Positions 36,609-45,885 of a stretch of 64,000 bases of DNA are shown piece after piece. The DNA is taken from assembly GCA_014379345.1 (NCBI GenBank), contig JACMLY010000097.1, positions 1 through 64,000 on the forward strand. Direction: 5' to 3'. Positions within the stretch are counted from its first letter, which is position 1, and the number at the start of each line of letters is the position of its first letter. The notes under the pieces were generated by a model. That model ran no database searches and was not told where the DNA came from. It worked only from the letters and a program-made list of their open reading frames with translations. A program made the position numbers and the translations under genes. The stretch is from Chitinophagaceae bacterium (GTDB lineage Bacteria > Bacteroidota > Bacteroidia > Chitinophagales > Chitinophagaceae).

Positions 36609-37106
36609 ATGCCGGTAATATATAAATTAGCCATATTGTCAACATGCTTTTTAACCGCTCTTATTACGGGTCTTTTTTATTCCTACTCCTGTTCAGTCAA
36701 CACAGGTTTAAACCGACTGGGCGATACGGAATATTTGCGTGCGATGCAATCGATCAATAGGGCCATCCTCAATCCCGTATTTTTTGCAAGCTTTATAGGA
36801 ACGCTCATTTTGTTACCCGTGTGCACATGGACGATTTATAAAAATGAAGCCGCTTCAATGAGTTTTTATTTCCTTTTGACGGCTGCATTGATCTATGGTA
36901 TCGGTGTATTCGGGGTTACTGTTTTCGGTAATGTACCACTCAATGAAATCCTCGATAAGTTTGATATTGGCTCCTCTACCACTCAGGAAATGAAAAGCCA
37001 ACGGCTTGCTTTTGAGAGTCCATGGAACAAGTTACACTTTGTGCGAACCATTGCCTGCCTATTCTCCCTGCTGTTGACATTGGCTTCCGTGGTGATCAGG
37101 CTGTAA
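36609..37106 (+). CDS. DUF1772 (anthrone oxygenase-like) membrane protein
   Basis: 165 residues from the ATG at 36609; I dropped 39 upstream codons that lack any family feature. Four membrane helices: ILSTCFLTALITGLFYSYS, FFASFIGTLILLPV, FYFLLTAALIYGIGVFGV and IACLFSLLLTLASVVI. The pattern SVNTGLNRLGDTEYLRAMQ then NRAILNP and VPLNEIL is that of DUF1772, a family grouped with fungal anthrone oxygenases. Role in bacteria unknown. The next gene starts 25 nt downstream, so the two may be cotranscribed. Confidence 0.75.
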   Translation: MPVIYKLAILSTCFLTALITGLFYSYSCSVNTGLNRLGDTEYLRAMQSINRAILNPVFFASFIGTLILLPVCTWTIYKNEAASMSFYFLLTAALIYGIGVFGVTVFGNVPLNEILDKFDIGSSTTQEMKSQRLAFESPWNKLHFVRTIACLFSLLLTLASVVIRL

Positions 37107-37131
37107 CTCCGTAAACTTTTAAAGTAACCCG

Positions 37132-37701
37132 ATGACAAAATTAATTGTTGACATCACCACATCGCTTGATGGCTTTATTGCCGGCACGGATATTTCTACT
37201 ACACAGCCCCTGGGCAAAAATGGCGAACTGCTCCATCACTGGATGTTTCAAAACAAAACAGATCTTGATATTAAAATCCTTTTTGAAATTGTTGAAACAA
37301 CAGGCGCAGTAATCCTTGGCAATCGAATGTACTCCACGGCTATAGATCTTGCATGGAAGGGCGTTACCCCTTTTTATTCACCTGCCATTGTGGTTTGTCA
37401 TAAAGTGCCTGCAAAAAAAGTGGAGGGGTTTAGTTATATAACTACCGGTTTTGATGATGCCCTGACGCATGCCCGAACACTTGCCGGCAAGAAGAATATC
37501 TGGATCATTGGTGGCGCCAATATCATTCAGCAATTTTTCAATGCAGGGCTCGTAGATATTCTGCATCTTCATATTGCACCTGTTTTGCTGATACAGGGAA
37601 CAAGACTGTTCGAAGGAATTGGAAATGACCTTTTGCAGTTAACGAAAACAAGTATCACAGAAACACCAGGAGCGGTACATATTAAATACCGGGTTAAATA
37701 A
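37132..37701 (+). CDS. Dihydrofolate-reductase-fold protein (RibD C-terminal family)
   Basis: 189 residues. KLIVDITTSLDGFIAG at the start, TTGAVILGNRMYSTA, and IWIIGGANIIQQFFNAGLVD are the marks of the RibD C-terminal/DHFR-like family that binds NADPH. Stand-alone copies are common in Bacteroidota and usually not essential reductases of folate. Substrate unknown. Likely cotranscribed with the DUF1772 gene. Confidence 0.82.
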   Translation: MTKLIVDITTSLDGFIAGTDISTTQPLGKNGELLHHWMFQNKTDLDIKILFEIVETTGAVILGNRMYSTAIDLAWKGVTPFYSPAIVVCHKVPAKKVEGFSYITTGFDDALTHARTLAGKKNIWIIGGANIIQQFFNAGLVDILHLHIAPVLLIQGTRLFEGIGNDLLQLTKTSITETPGAVHIKYRVK

Positions 37702-38045
37702 CCACATAAAGAGTTACTGAATGGATTTGCAACACCTCAAAGTATTTCCCCGGGGATCGGTAACATAAAATTCCCTTGTACCTCTATTTTGATCAACCGG
37801 GCCCGGCGTACGGGTTGATTCTTTCTTGCTTGAACTGACTACTTATTCTGCGTTTGAGCAGCAACAAATGGGTGCCATAGTTTCTAAAAGTCTAAAATCT
37901 TCATAAAACTTTTTTTTAGGGAAACGGCGCTGGAGTATAATTCGTTTATTTAATGGTAGCTATCTGTACGTTAAGGAAGGTGTAAATTTTCACTTTCATT
38001 AAAATTTTGGTCCGGGAACTATTCTAATTCTTTCAGCGTAGTATT
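37702..38045. other. Intergenic region with hairpin
   Basis: 344 nt. ATCAACC (37792) pairs with GGTTGAT (37819) around a G+C-rich loop, followed by TTCTTTC, which could end transcription of the DHFR-like gene. No open frame or repeat copy recognised in the rest. Confidence 0.35.
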
Positions 38046-38852
38046 ATGAAGAATTCTTATTTCTGGGCTGCTTTATTTATCCTGACCTTAGTGAATTGCA
38101 GGAAAACCCTTTCTGTTAATGACAGGCCGATGATTGACACCGAAGCTTTTCATAACAGGAATATGGGTGTTTCTGCCGCAGAATTGCTAGATGACAATAT
38201 TTACAGGTTTCTGTTTGTGGAGATCCAATTTATTGCAGCATGTAAACCTGAGCAGGCTACACTCGATTATTTAAAAAGCTTTCTTGAAACCTATCTGAAC
38301 AAACCAAAGGGAATCAATATTGTGTTGAATGAAATACCGGTGATAAAGCAGGATGCTCTCAGCCGGGATGAGGTGTTGGCGATTGAAAAGCAGAAGCGGA
38401 CCCGCTTTATGAATCAGGACACTATTGCCCTTTATATCCTGTTTACAAATGGTGTACACCCCGGTAACAAGATTCTTGGAATGGCGTACCGTAATACTTC
38501 GGCAGTGATCTATGGCAAAGCGATCAGGAAATATTCAAGTATGGCCGGAAGACTAACACACCAGGAGCTTGAAACAGCGGTATTGCTGCATGAGATCGGA
38601 CATTTATTGGGATTGGTAAACAAGGGTAGCACACCTATATCTCAACATATAGATTCCACCTTTCATGATCATTGTAACAACAGGAAATGCCTCATGTTTC
38701 ATTCAGTAGAAACAAAGAACCTTTCATCGATCCTGCTGAAAGGAAATATTCCTGTTCTGGATTCAAATTGCATAAAAGACCTGATTGCAAATGGCGGAAA
38801 AAACGTGCCCGATTACCAGCCCTTTATACAGCCATTCGATCCCGCATATTAG
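38046..38852 (+). CDS. Zinc metalloprotease-like lipoprotein (HExxH)
   Basis: 268 residues. Lipobox LVNC places the acylated Cys at 18. LLHEIGHLLGLVNKG carries HExxH (His182, Glu183, His186) followed by G-L-x-N; further His residues (about 201-209) and the pair HCNNRKCLM (Cys210, Cys215, Met217) follow. Spacing resembles metzincins and archaemetzincins, where a third ligand and a Met turn come after the helix, but the third ligand is displaced here. So the protein is probably an outer-membrane-anchored zinc protease of an unnamed group. Neighbours give no hint of substrate. Confidence 0.7.
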   Translation: MKNSYFWAALFILTLVNCRKTLSVNDRPMIDTEAFHNRNMGVSAAELLDDNIYRFLFVEIQFIAACKPEQATLDYLKSFLETYLNKPKGINIVLNEIPVIKQDALSRDEVLAIEKQKRTRFMNQDTIALYILFTNGVHPGNKILGMAYRNTSAVIYGKAIRKYSSMAGRLTHQELETAVLLHEIGHLLGLVNKGSTPISQHIDSTFHDHCNNRKCLMFHSVETKNLSSILLKGNIPVLDSNCIKDLIANGGKNVPDYQPFIQPFDPAY

Positions 38853-38972
38853 TTACTAAGAATAATTACCATAGCACGGATAGTTTTGAGTTGCCTTCAG
38901 AAAATGGTGAGATCGTAAAACTTTCATTAAACTAACCCAAGATAATTTTCCCATACAACCCTTCATACATCC

Positions 38973-39024
38973 CACTTCGTACATCGTACTTCGTACTTCG
39001 TACATCGTACTTCGCACATCGCAC
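38973..39024. repeat. Heptamer tandem repeat, family G, at GH78 3' end
   Basis: Seven successive 7-nt units of the form YACWTCG (CACTTCG, TACATCG, TACTTCG, ...) end directly at the stop codon of the rhamnosidase gene (39025-39027). It looks like one arm of the heptamer-built repeats found elsewhere (compare 20064-20232), here without a visible second arm. Confidence 0.7.
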
Positions 39025-41415
39025 CTACATCTTCACCCTCTGACTTCCTTCCTTCAACAAAATCTCTTTGTTATTCCAAACAAATTTCCCGGCGAGGCCG
39101 GGGGGCAGAGCAATTGTTCCTTCAATGCCTATGGGGCCGCTTCGCTTAAGGATTACATGAATAAAGCCATTTGGATGTGGCATACGGCCATTCACGTCTT
39201 TCAATTCACCCAATGCGGGTTTGATCAATACTTTTTTGAAACCGGGCGAATCAGGCATAATACCACAAATGGTTGCGAGGAAATCATAATTCGGACTGGA
39301 ACTCCAGGCATGACAATCAGATCTTGTTGGCTCCGGATTTTCCGCGAAGGTTGTCAGGCCTATGGCAATCATATTATGCCATGGTTTTAGTTGTGAATAG
39401 TACATATCGGCCATGCCTGCCTGCTTCAAGGCGCGGTTCAGGTAAAAGCGATAATAAAAGGTTGCCTGGCTTAGGCTGGTATCGTATAAGATCGTGTTGA
39501 TTACTTTTTTTACGGAAGGTTTCGGAATGGAGCCGGTGAGAACAGCCATGATCCCGGCATGTTGACTGAATGTTTTCTTTTCCGGTGTATTTGCCATTGC
39601 ATTCTTCGTTTCATCAAAACATTGTTTATAGGTGCCGGCGATGAGTTTGCCGGCAAGAGCACGATAATTCGCGGCTTCGTATTTTTGATTGAAATGATCA
39701 AATAGCAACGCTGCCTGTTGTAAAGTATAGGCATATTGCAAAGTGATGACAGCCGAGTTGCCATCCGTTGCGCCATCAGGAACTCCATTGGCGAACTGCG
39801 TGTTCCAGTCAACAAAGCCCCACCATTTCATTGGTCCGAGCATATTTTTTGATGGATCGATCTGTTGTTCATACCAGTTTAAAACACCACGTACAGCAAC
39901 CAGTTTGTCTTTAACAAATCCTTCATCGGGACGGTGCATCCAGTAATCGTATATCATCGATACCCAAAACAAAGAGAACGGAGGGATCACCTGTAAACGG
40001 TTACTTGGGTAACGTCCCTGGGTCAATCCTTCAGGAACACGTGAATGATAAAAATCGGTGATGGCTTTGCGCATCAACCTGTCATCGCCGGTTACGTATA
40101 AAGAAATCAATGATTGTATACGGGTATCGCCTTCATATTGTAACTGTTCGTAGTAGGGGCAATCAAAATAGGTTTCGCCCGCGCACAATCTGGCTGTCCA
40201 CCAGCCAATATCCCAGATCTTTTTTAAAGAAGGGTCATTGCAGGTAAACGATGCTTTCATATCGAACGGATAGGCGGTGAACACCCCATGCAGATCATCT
40301 ATAATAAGCGGTTCTTCCCTGGTTATTACCTCAACCAACAGATAGCGGTAAGTGCGAAGCCACAAAGGCCGGTATACTCTTTTCTCTCCGCCATCTGAAA
40401 CGAATTCATCAAAATTTCCCTGAAGGGTTTTGCCATCGATCGAATCGCGATGGCCTTTACTGCGGCTCGCATCAAACAAAGCTTCTGCATACGACAGCCG
40501 AACCATGGAACCCTTTCCTTTGCTGAGAATTAACTGTGGGTAAGCAATTGTGTTGAATGTCTGATCCAATAACAGCGAAACTTTTTTTCCTGCGGGGATA
40601 GTGATGGATTCATTGTTACCGGGAAATTTTGCAGAACCAAGCTCAATGCCCTCAGCTCTTCTCACCAGCGGAATGCGTTGTACGGATTCTTCCATTGCAG
40701 GGATGGTGCGTTTGGATAATGTCCATAAATTATCTGTTCCATATCCTGCCTGCACGGGATGGGTGATGCTTGTTGCTTTCAACCATTGCTGATCGTCAAA
40801 GGCGGCAGTTTCCCAACCCCAGGGATAGGCCGCTCCTTCTACATGATCCCCGGGGCCAATTACCATATAGGTCCGAAGTCTTCTCCCATTATCCATCGAA
40901 CAGGGTGTATAGGATTTGTTTTGAATCACCTTCCATGTTTCGTTCGTATTGAAAATTTCTTCCTGTTTTGTATCGCCCTGTAAAAGAAAGCCTGTCTGGT
41001 TGGAGACTTGTGCCACGGGTGCATACACCCCCATATTCCATACAACTGCAGCGACGGTATTGTTCCCTCTCACCAGCTGCGGCCCGATATCGATCGTTTC
41101 ATAATACCAGTTATACAGATCTCCGCGCGCCGGTCCGCTGCTCACGGCAGTACCATTCACAAAAAGCCGATAGCGGTTATCTGCCGTTACATGTACAAGG
41201 AATTTAGACGGAACAGCAGAAAGACTGACAGACTTACGAAAATGATAAACGCCATAATCCCGTTGGGGAACATCCGGGCAGGTTATCCATGAAGCAGTCC
41301 AGCTACCCTGTTTGGTGATCGACTGGTTTGGGAGTTCCTGCGAGAATGTTTTGTTCTGGGGGCCAAGAGAAATAAGAGGGAGCAGGAGAAAAAAGAGTTT
41401 GAGACCTTTGATCAT
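39025..41415 (-). CDS. Alpha-L-rhamnosidase, GH78 family
   Basis: 796 residues with signal peptide (LKLFFLLLPLISLG). The order fits GH78: N-terminal beta domains with WTASWITCPD and FRKSVSLSA, then a carbohydrate-binding-like domain, the (alpha/alpha)6 barrel starting near TCNDPSLKKIWDIGWWTA, the acidic motif DCPYYEQLQYEGDTRIQ with the catalytic-region Asp/Glu, and a C-terminal beta-sandwich (KKVLIKPALGELKDVNG). GH78 enzymes remove terminal L-rhamnose from plant glycosides and rhamnogalacturonan. No SusC/D pair or other pectin genes are adjacent, so it is a stray glycosidase, not part of a PUL. Confidence 0.85.
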   Translation of the reverse strand: MIKGLKLFFLLLPLISLGPQNKTFSQELPNQSITKQGSWTASWITCPDVPQRDYGVYHFRKSVSLSAVPSKFLVHVTADNRYRLFVNGTAVSSGPARGDLYNWYYETIDIGPQLVRGNNTVAAVVWNMGVYAPVAQVSNQTGFLLQGDTKQEEIFNTNETWKVIQNKSYTPCSMDNGRRLRTYMVIGPGDHVEGAAYPWGWETAAFDDQQWLKATSITHPVQAGYGTDNLWTLSKRTIPAMEESVQRIPLVRRAEGIELGSAKFPGNNESITIPAGKKVSLLLDQTFNTIAYPQLILSKGKGSMVRLSYAEALFDASRSKGHRDSIDGKTLQGNFDEFVSDGGEKRVYRPLWLRTYRYLLVEVITREEPLIIDDLHGVFTAYPFDMKASFTCNDPSLKKIWDIGWWTARLCAGETYFDCPYYEQLQYEGDTRIQSLISLYVTGDDRLMRKAITDFYHSRVPEGLTQGRYPSNRLQVIPPFSLFWVSMIYDYWMHRPDEGFVKDKLVAVRGVLNWYEQQIDPSKNMLGPMKWWGFVDWNTQFANGVPDGATDGNSAVITLQYAYTLQQAALLFDHFNQKYEAANYRALAGKLIAGTYKQCFDETKNAMANTPEKKTFSQHAGIMAVLTGSIPKPSVKKVINTILYDTSLSQATFYYRFYLNRALKQAGMADMYYSQLKPWHNMIAIGLTTFAENPEPTRSDCHAWSSSPNYDFLATICGIMPDSPGFKKVLIKPALGELKDVNGRMPHPNGFIHVILKRSGPIGIEGTIALPPGLAGKFVWNNKEILLKEGSQRVKM

Positions 41416-41825
41416 GGAAGCAATTTTAGAGTGGCTAAGATACAGGCAAAAGGAAGTTGTTTAAGAAATCACATTATCATTTTGATTGAACTGCTTTGAT
41501 ACGGCCGCAGTCGGTTTCTTTGGATCCATTGTCAAAGACATTCATATTGAAGGGGCTGCTAAGATGCTATTCTAACCCATTTACACGTGGCTCCTCTGGA
41601 GCCCTTACTCTTTGTTTTCTTTACTATGAACACAGTGCCCCTATGGAGCTTTTATGACCTGGAATTGCTTCTAATCCATATTTGAGGAATCTATTCTTTT
41701 CTCATCGTATTTTTTCTAAATTATAGTTTGGGTTAAGTGTTTTTTGACTTTGGATTTGGGTTGGTTGTAGAATGTTTTAATGAGTCTGTAAAATAAATAG
41801 TATCTTAACGGTGAACCTTATCCCA
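41416..41825. other. Intergenic region with two short hairpins
   Basis: GGCTCC-TCT-GGAGCC (41589-41603) is a perfect 6-bp stem, and GCCCC-TAT-GGAGC (41637-41649) is a weaker relative 33 nt later. Paired hairpins of this wording (GCTCC...GGAGC) are, in my recollection, another dispersed Bacteroidota repeat. The region separates the divergent rhamnosidase and histidine kinase genes. Confidence 0.4.
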
Positions 41826-43871
41826 ATGCGTAAAACCGTCGCAAACATTTCCAAACCACAATCCCATAAATCAAAAACTTCCACAACCGACGACACTCTC
41901 CGTCTCCTTGCCTTTAATAATTCTTTGCAAGCCAATATCATCTCAACGGTAAGCTCCGGAAAAATAATAATAGCCAACGGTGCTGCATGCAAGCTGCTGG
42001 GTTATTCTAAAAAGGAATTGTTGACAAGGCGCAGATCGGATATTTTCGATATCAGGGAAAACAGCTTTAAAAAAATGTTGAAGCAAAGATCGTCCCAGGG
42101 ACAGTCTTCTGCTACTGTAACAGCCATAACAAAAGTTGGCAAGCGTTTTCCGGCTGAGATCACTTCCGCCGTTTTTATGGATGAAAATGAAATTTTAAAG
42201 GCAATTACTACCATTGCCAATATGAGCCAGGGCATCCGGAAACAAAAAGATATCGACACTAAAAATGAAAAACGCGTCGCTGATAATATTGTTCTGGCCA
42301 AATCGAAACAAAAAAAGATTGATACTAAAAATGAAAAAATTGTTCGGGAAAACATCATCCTTGCATTGGCTGAATCTGATGCGAGATTTGCCGCAAATAA
42401 CGAATGGATAAAATATATATCCAAAACATCGTACGATGTAATGTGGGACTGGGACATAAAGACCGGCCGGATCTATGTAGGGGGCAGTTTCAAAGAAGTG
42501 TTTGGGTATAAATTAAAGGACGAGACAGTATATTTCAAGGATTTTGTGGCGTGTCTTTTACCTGAGGAGAAAAAAGAAGTTGAACAAAAAATATCGGATG
42601 CTCTTGCGTCTGCAAGTAAAAGTTGGAATGATTCATATATGTTCAAACGTAAAGATGGATCTATTGCCTCTACTGTCAGCAGGGCAAGCATCGTAAGGGA
42701 TGAAAACGGCAAGGCTATTCGCCTCATAGGTGCCATACAGGATGTGAGTAAGTTGCAGGAACTAAAAAAGAAACTGGAGATCCAGGTCAGTATTCAGGAG
42801 GAGCTCGCTGAAATATTCATCGTAGCTGCCAAACTATCTTTTGATGGAATATGGGACTGGAATTTGCTGACGGGTGAGTTTTATTTGGGCGCAGGATTTG
42901 AAGAATTATTTGGTTATACCATGAAAAACCATACAGGAAATATATCCACTGACTGGGTAAATTATGTGCATCCTGATGACAGGCAGTCTGTTCAACAAGG
43001 ATTGCAGAATGCCATTAAATCGCCAGCATCCTATTGGGAACACGCATACCGGTTTGTAAGAGCCGATGGCTCGGTTGCCAATGTATTTAACCGTGCCAGC
43101 ATCATCAGGAATGCCGCGGGCACTGCCTGTCGCATTATTGGAGCTATGCAAGACACCAGTAAACAAATGCTCCTGGAAGAACAATTGAAACACGAGATCG
43201 TGTTGAAGGAAAAGCAAATTGCAGAAGCTGCTGAGGAAGCAAGGGATACGGCGAGATCAGATATCGGAAAAGAATTGCACGATAATATAACCCAGTTGCT
43301 GGGCGTTTCCAAGATGTATCTCGAAATGGCAAAACAGGGAGACAATGACAGTCAGATGTATTTAAGTCGTTCATCTGAATACACTTTGACTGCTATTGAA
43401 GAGATCCGGAAATTAACAAAGGGCCTGACTACCGATATCATCAAAAGCGTAGGACTTTATGAGGCAATTGAGCATATGATCCGGGATACAATGGAAGTAA
43501 ATCAGATAAAGATATCCTGTTCGTTAAAAGGGTTTAAGGAAGACAGTGTCAATAATAAATTTAAGCTGAATGTTTTCAGAATAATACAGGAACAGCTGAA
43601 TAATATATTAAAACATGCTCATGCAGAAAAAGTCAATATAACCCTCACACAAAATAAGAAATCGATCGTTCTCTGCATTTCAGATAATGGTATTGGCTTT
43701 GATACAAGTAAAAAGCAAAACGGAATCGGAGTCGCCAATATTAAAAGTCGGGCACTTGCTTACAATGGAATTGCTGACTTTAATTCGCAACCCGGTCAAA
43801 GCTGTGTGTTATCCGTAACATTTCCTGCCTCAGATGCGTTATTGGATAATGGCATGTCAAAATCTTCATAA
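41826..43871 (+). CDS. Cytosolic PAS-domain sensor histidine kinase (HisKA_3 type)
   Basis: 681 residues from ATG 41826 (a GTG at 41811 is also possible). No membrane segment. An N-terminal PAS (AFNNSLQANIISTVSSGKII to about 120) is followed by a linker with two similar segments (KKIDTKNEKIV), then two PAS_3 domains that are clear tandem duplicates (VMWDWDIKTGRIYVGG and GIWDWNLLTGEFYLGA), then HisKA_3 with phospho-acceptor His in GKELHDNITQLLG, and the HATPase box DNGIGF and GIGVANIKSRA. Such kinases pair with NarL-type regulators; none is adjacent. An internal signal, such as redox or a small ligand, is likely. Confidence 0.9.
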   Translation: MRKTVANISKPQSHKSKTSTTDDTLRLLAFNNSLQANIISTVSSGKIIIANGAACKLLGYSKKELLTRRRSDIFDIRENSFKKMLKQRSSQGQSSATVTAITKVGKRFPAEITSAVFMDENEILKAITTIANMSQGIRKQKDIDTKNEKRVADNIVLAKSKQKKIDTKNEKIVRENIILALAESDARFAANNEWIKYISKTSYDVMWDWDIKTGRIYVGGSFKEVFGYKLKDETVYFKDFVACLLPEEKKEVEQKISDALASASKSWNDSYMFKRKDGSIASTVSRASIVRDENGKAIRLIGAIQDVSKLQELKKKLEIQVSIQEELAEIFIVAAKLSFDGIWDWNLLTGEFYLGAGFEELFGYTMKNHTGNISTDWVNYVHPDDRQSVQQGLQNAIKSPASYWEHAYRFVRADGSVANVFNRASIIRNAAGTACRIIGAMQDTSKQMLLEEQLKHEIVLKEKQIAEAAEEARDTARSDIGKELHDNITQLLGVSKMYLEMAKQGDNDSQMYLSRSSEYTLTAIEEIRKLTKGLTTDIIKSVGLYEAIEHMIRDTMEVNQIKISCSLKGFKEDSVNNKFKLNVFRIIQEQLNNILKHAHAEKVNITLTQNKKSIVLCISDNGIGFDTSKKQNGIGVANIKSRALAYNGIADFNSQPGQSCVLSVTFPASDALLDNGMSKSS

Positions 43872-44178
43872 TCTGGCAGCCACTGGTCGTACGATGAAAC
43901 ATAGGAATATATAGTATCCCGTGTTCTATGTCAACGTTAAGTAGATTTGCATAGAAGAAAATAAAATCTCCCAATTATTTTCCTTAAAAGTTTTGCTTAA
44001 TTCAACGAGACGTTTACAGGCCAACGGGAAATGTCGGTTTCTAATCTGTAAAAAAAATTTCTGTAATCTATTAAACGCAGGCAGTAGTTTGGACTTTATA
44101 TTGTGCGCAAAATATTTCGGATGAAAGCCAATTGACCTCACTGAATCTACCGATGATAGCTATATAAAATAAATAAAA
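43872..44178. other. Intergenic region, no feature seen
   Basis: 307 nt between the kinase and the Gfo/Idh gene. No reading frame, repeat copy or convincing promoter was recognised. It must carry the promoter of the Gfo/Idh gene. Confidence 0.35.
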
Positions 44179-45357
44179 ATGAAAGCATTTCCATTTAACA
44201 GGCGCAGGTTTATCAGAGAGGCTGCTGCTACCGCTGCAGGTTTCGTTGCACTTCCTGTACTGGCGGGAACTTCTACTGATTATATTTGTGAGTTTGATTC
44301 GGTTGAACACGTTTCCGGTAGTGAAAAAAAGTATTCAGGACCGCCGCGTATTCAATTTTCTGTGATAGGAATTAATCATGGGCATATTTATTCGCAGGTA
44401 GATGCGGTAATACGCGGCGGTGGTGAATTCGTTTCTTTTTTTGCAAAAGAACCGGACCTGGCTGCTGGTTTTTCAAAAAGGTTCCCGCAGGCAAAACAGG
44501 TCAACGATGAAAAGGAGATCCTGGAAAATAAATCAATACAACTGGTGCTGAGCTCAATTATTCCTGATGAAAGAGCGCCACTTGGGATAAGGGTCATGCA
44601 GCACGGGAAAGACTACATGGTTGATAAGCCCGGCATCATTACACTTGACCAATTGGCGCAGGCACGTAAGGTGCAGAAGCAAACAGGCCGGATATATTCA
44701 GTGATGTACAGTGAAAGATTGGAGAACCGGGCCACCATTAAGGCAGGCGAACTGGTGAAGCAGGGTGCCATCGGCAAGGTTATACAAACCATTGGTCTTG
44801 GTCCGCACAAGATGAATGCTCCCACAAGGCCTGCATGGTTCTTTGAACGGAAACATTTTGGAGGGATCATTACCGATATCGGCTCACATCAGTTCGATCA
44901 ATACCTGTTTTTCACAGGCAGTACCCGCGCCGATATTGTAGCTTCACAGGTGGGAAATATGCATCATCCTCAATACCCCACGTTTGAAGATTTTGGAGAT
45001 GTGATGCTGAGCGGCGATGGGGGAGCAGGGTATATTCGCGTTGATTGGTTTACACCTGGTGGTTTAAAGTCATGGGGAGATGGCCGGCTGACAATTCTGG
45101 GCACTGATGGATATATAGAGATCCGGAAAAATATTGATATAGCAGGACGTGATGGCGGCAATCACCTGTTTATGGTGAATCAGAAAGAGACAACCTACTT
45201 TGATTGCAGTAAAGTGGCCATGCCATATGGTGAACAACTGGTAGATGATATTGTGAACAGAACAGAAACAGCCATGACGCAGGAGCATTGCTTTCTGGCT
45301 ACCGAGTTGGCTTTGAAAGCACAAAAACAGGCGAAAAGAATTGGCAATAAAGTGTAA
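44179..45357 (+). CDS. Tat-exported Gfo/Idh/MocA family oxidoreductase
   Basis: 392 residues. Twin-arginine signal RRRFIREAAATAAGFVAL. The N-terminal Rossmann domain reads IQFSVIGINHGHIYSQV (VIG in place of GxGxxG), then VLSSIIPDERAPLGIRVM and HGKDYMVDKPGIIT, where DKP carries the conserved Lys of the family (EKP/DKP). The C-terminal domain has HFGGIITDIGSHQFDQYLFF, with the D-x-x-x-H motif. NAD(P)-dependent sugar or inositol dehydrogenases have this fold. The export signal suggests periplasmic action with tightly bound cofactor, as in glucose-fructose oxidoreductase. Substrate unknown. Confidence 0.87.
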   Translation: MKAFPFNRRRFIREAAATAAGFVALPVLAGTSTDYICEFDSVEHVSGSEKKYSGPPRIQFSVIGINHGHIYSQVDAVIRGGGEFVSFFAKEPDLAAGFSKRFPQAKQVNDEKEILENKSIQLVLSSIIPDERAPLGIRVMQHGKDYMVDKPGIITLDQLAQARKVQKQTGRIYSVMYSERLENRATIKAGELVKQGAIGKVIQTIGLGPHKMNAPTRPAWFFERKHFGGIITDIGSHQFDQYLFFTGSTRADIVASQVGNMHHPQYPTFEDFGDVMLSGDGGAGYIRVDWFTPGGLKSWGDGRLTILGTDGYIEIRKNIDIAGRDGGNHLFMVNQKETTYFDCSKVAMPYGEQLVDDIVNRTETAMTQEHCFLATELALKAQKQAKRIGNKV

Positions 45358-45454
45358 AACGGGATTGCGGGCTGATAGTAGTTTCAACAACCAAGAGCAA
45401 AGTTATTTTCAAAAAGAAAATCAATCTGCATTGGAATGATCTCGGCAAACCCGC

Positions 45455-45724
45455 GTCAGGATCATTGATGCCAAACTCTTTCACTCCCTACGGACTGGAA
45501 TATAGCTCATAGTCGATGGTAGGATTACTGGCAACAAGTTCTTTATACAGGGTTTCAACATCATCAACCCAGAAATAAAAATTACAGGTTTTCTCTGCGA
45601 TTTTCCAGTTAGGAATTATAAAGGGTTCATCTGCTTTGTTAACCATTGGGTAGAGTCCATCTATTTGTACGATGGCAAAATGAGGAGGATCACCATAGAG
45701 ATTCACTTGGTTTCTGCCAACCAT
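45455..45724 (-). pseudogene. VOC (glyoxalase fold) gene remnant
   Basis: The frame reads YGDPPHFAIVQIDG, NWKIAEKTCNFYFWVDDVE and LYKELVASNP, then YELYSSP-stop-GVKEFGINDPD. The VOC family would continue ...PYGVKEF..DPDG, so the TAG at 45488-45490 replaces a Tyr codon (one base change) and the frame is unbroken across it. Beyond DPD the sequence no longer fits. At the 5' side the first 45 or so residues are missing; homology begins where the DUF3606 gene ends. Both ends are therefore lost and the gene is dead. Confidence 0.6.
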
Positions 45725-45885
45725 TTTCTGACATCTTTTACCAAGGGGCCTACCGCTGTGACAGCCCGTCTCAGTTTTTCAGGTGTGCATCCAAGGGCAT
45801 TGGACCAGTACCGTATTTCGTGATCCTGTATAGCGTTGATCCGCTCATTATCATACCTGCCGCTGTTCCTTACATCATAATTCAT
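45703..45885 (-). CDS. DUF3606 small protein
   Basis: 60 residues: RYDNERINAIQDHEIRYWSN, then ALGCTPEKLRRAVTAVGP and VKDVRKWL. This is the full DUF3606 domain (D-x-x-R-I-N ... E-x-x-Y-W ... L-x-x-A-V-x-x-V-G), a soluble protein of about 60 residues common in proteobacteria and Bacteroidota, function unknown. It overlaps the VOC remnant by 22 nt, where the two were joined. Start is the first ATG. Confidence 0.65.
   Translation of the reverse strand: MNYDVRNSGRYDNERINAIQDHEIRYWSNALGCTPEKLRRAVTAVGPLVKDVRKWLAETK

Noticed and set aside
38973..39024. CRISPR-like short repeats
   Set aside because: Units are 7 nt without spacers, so this is a tandem repeat, not a CRISPR array.
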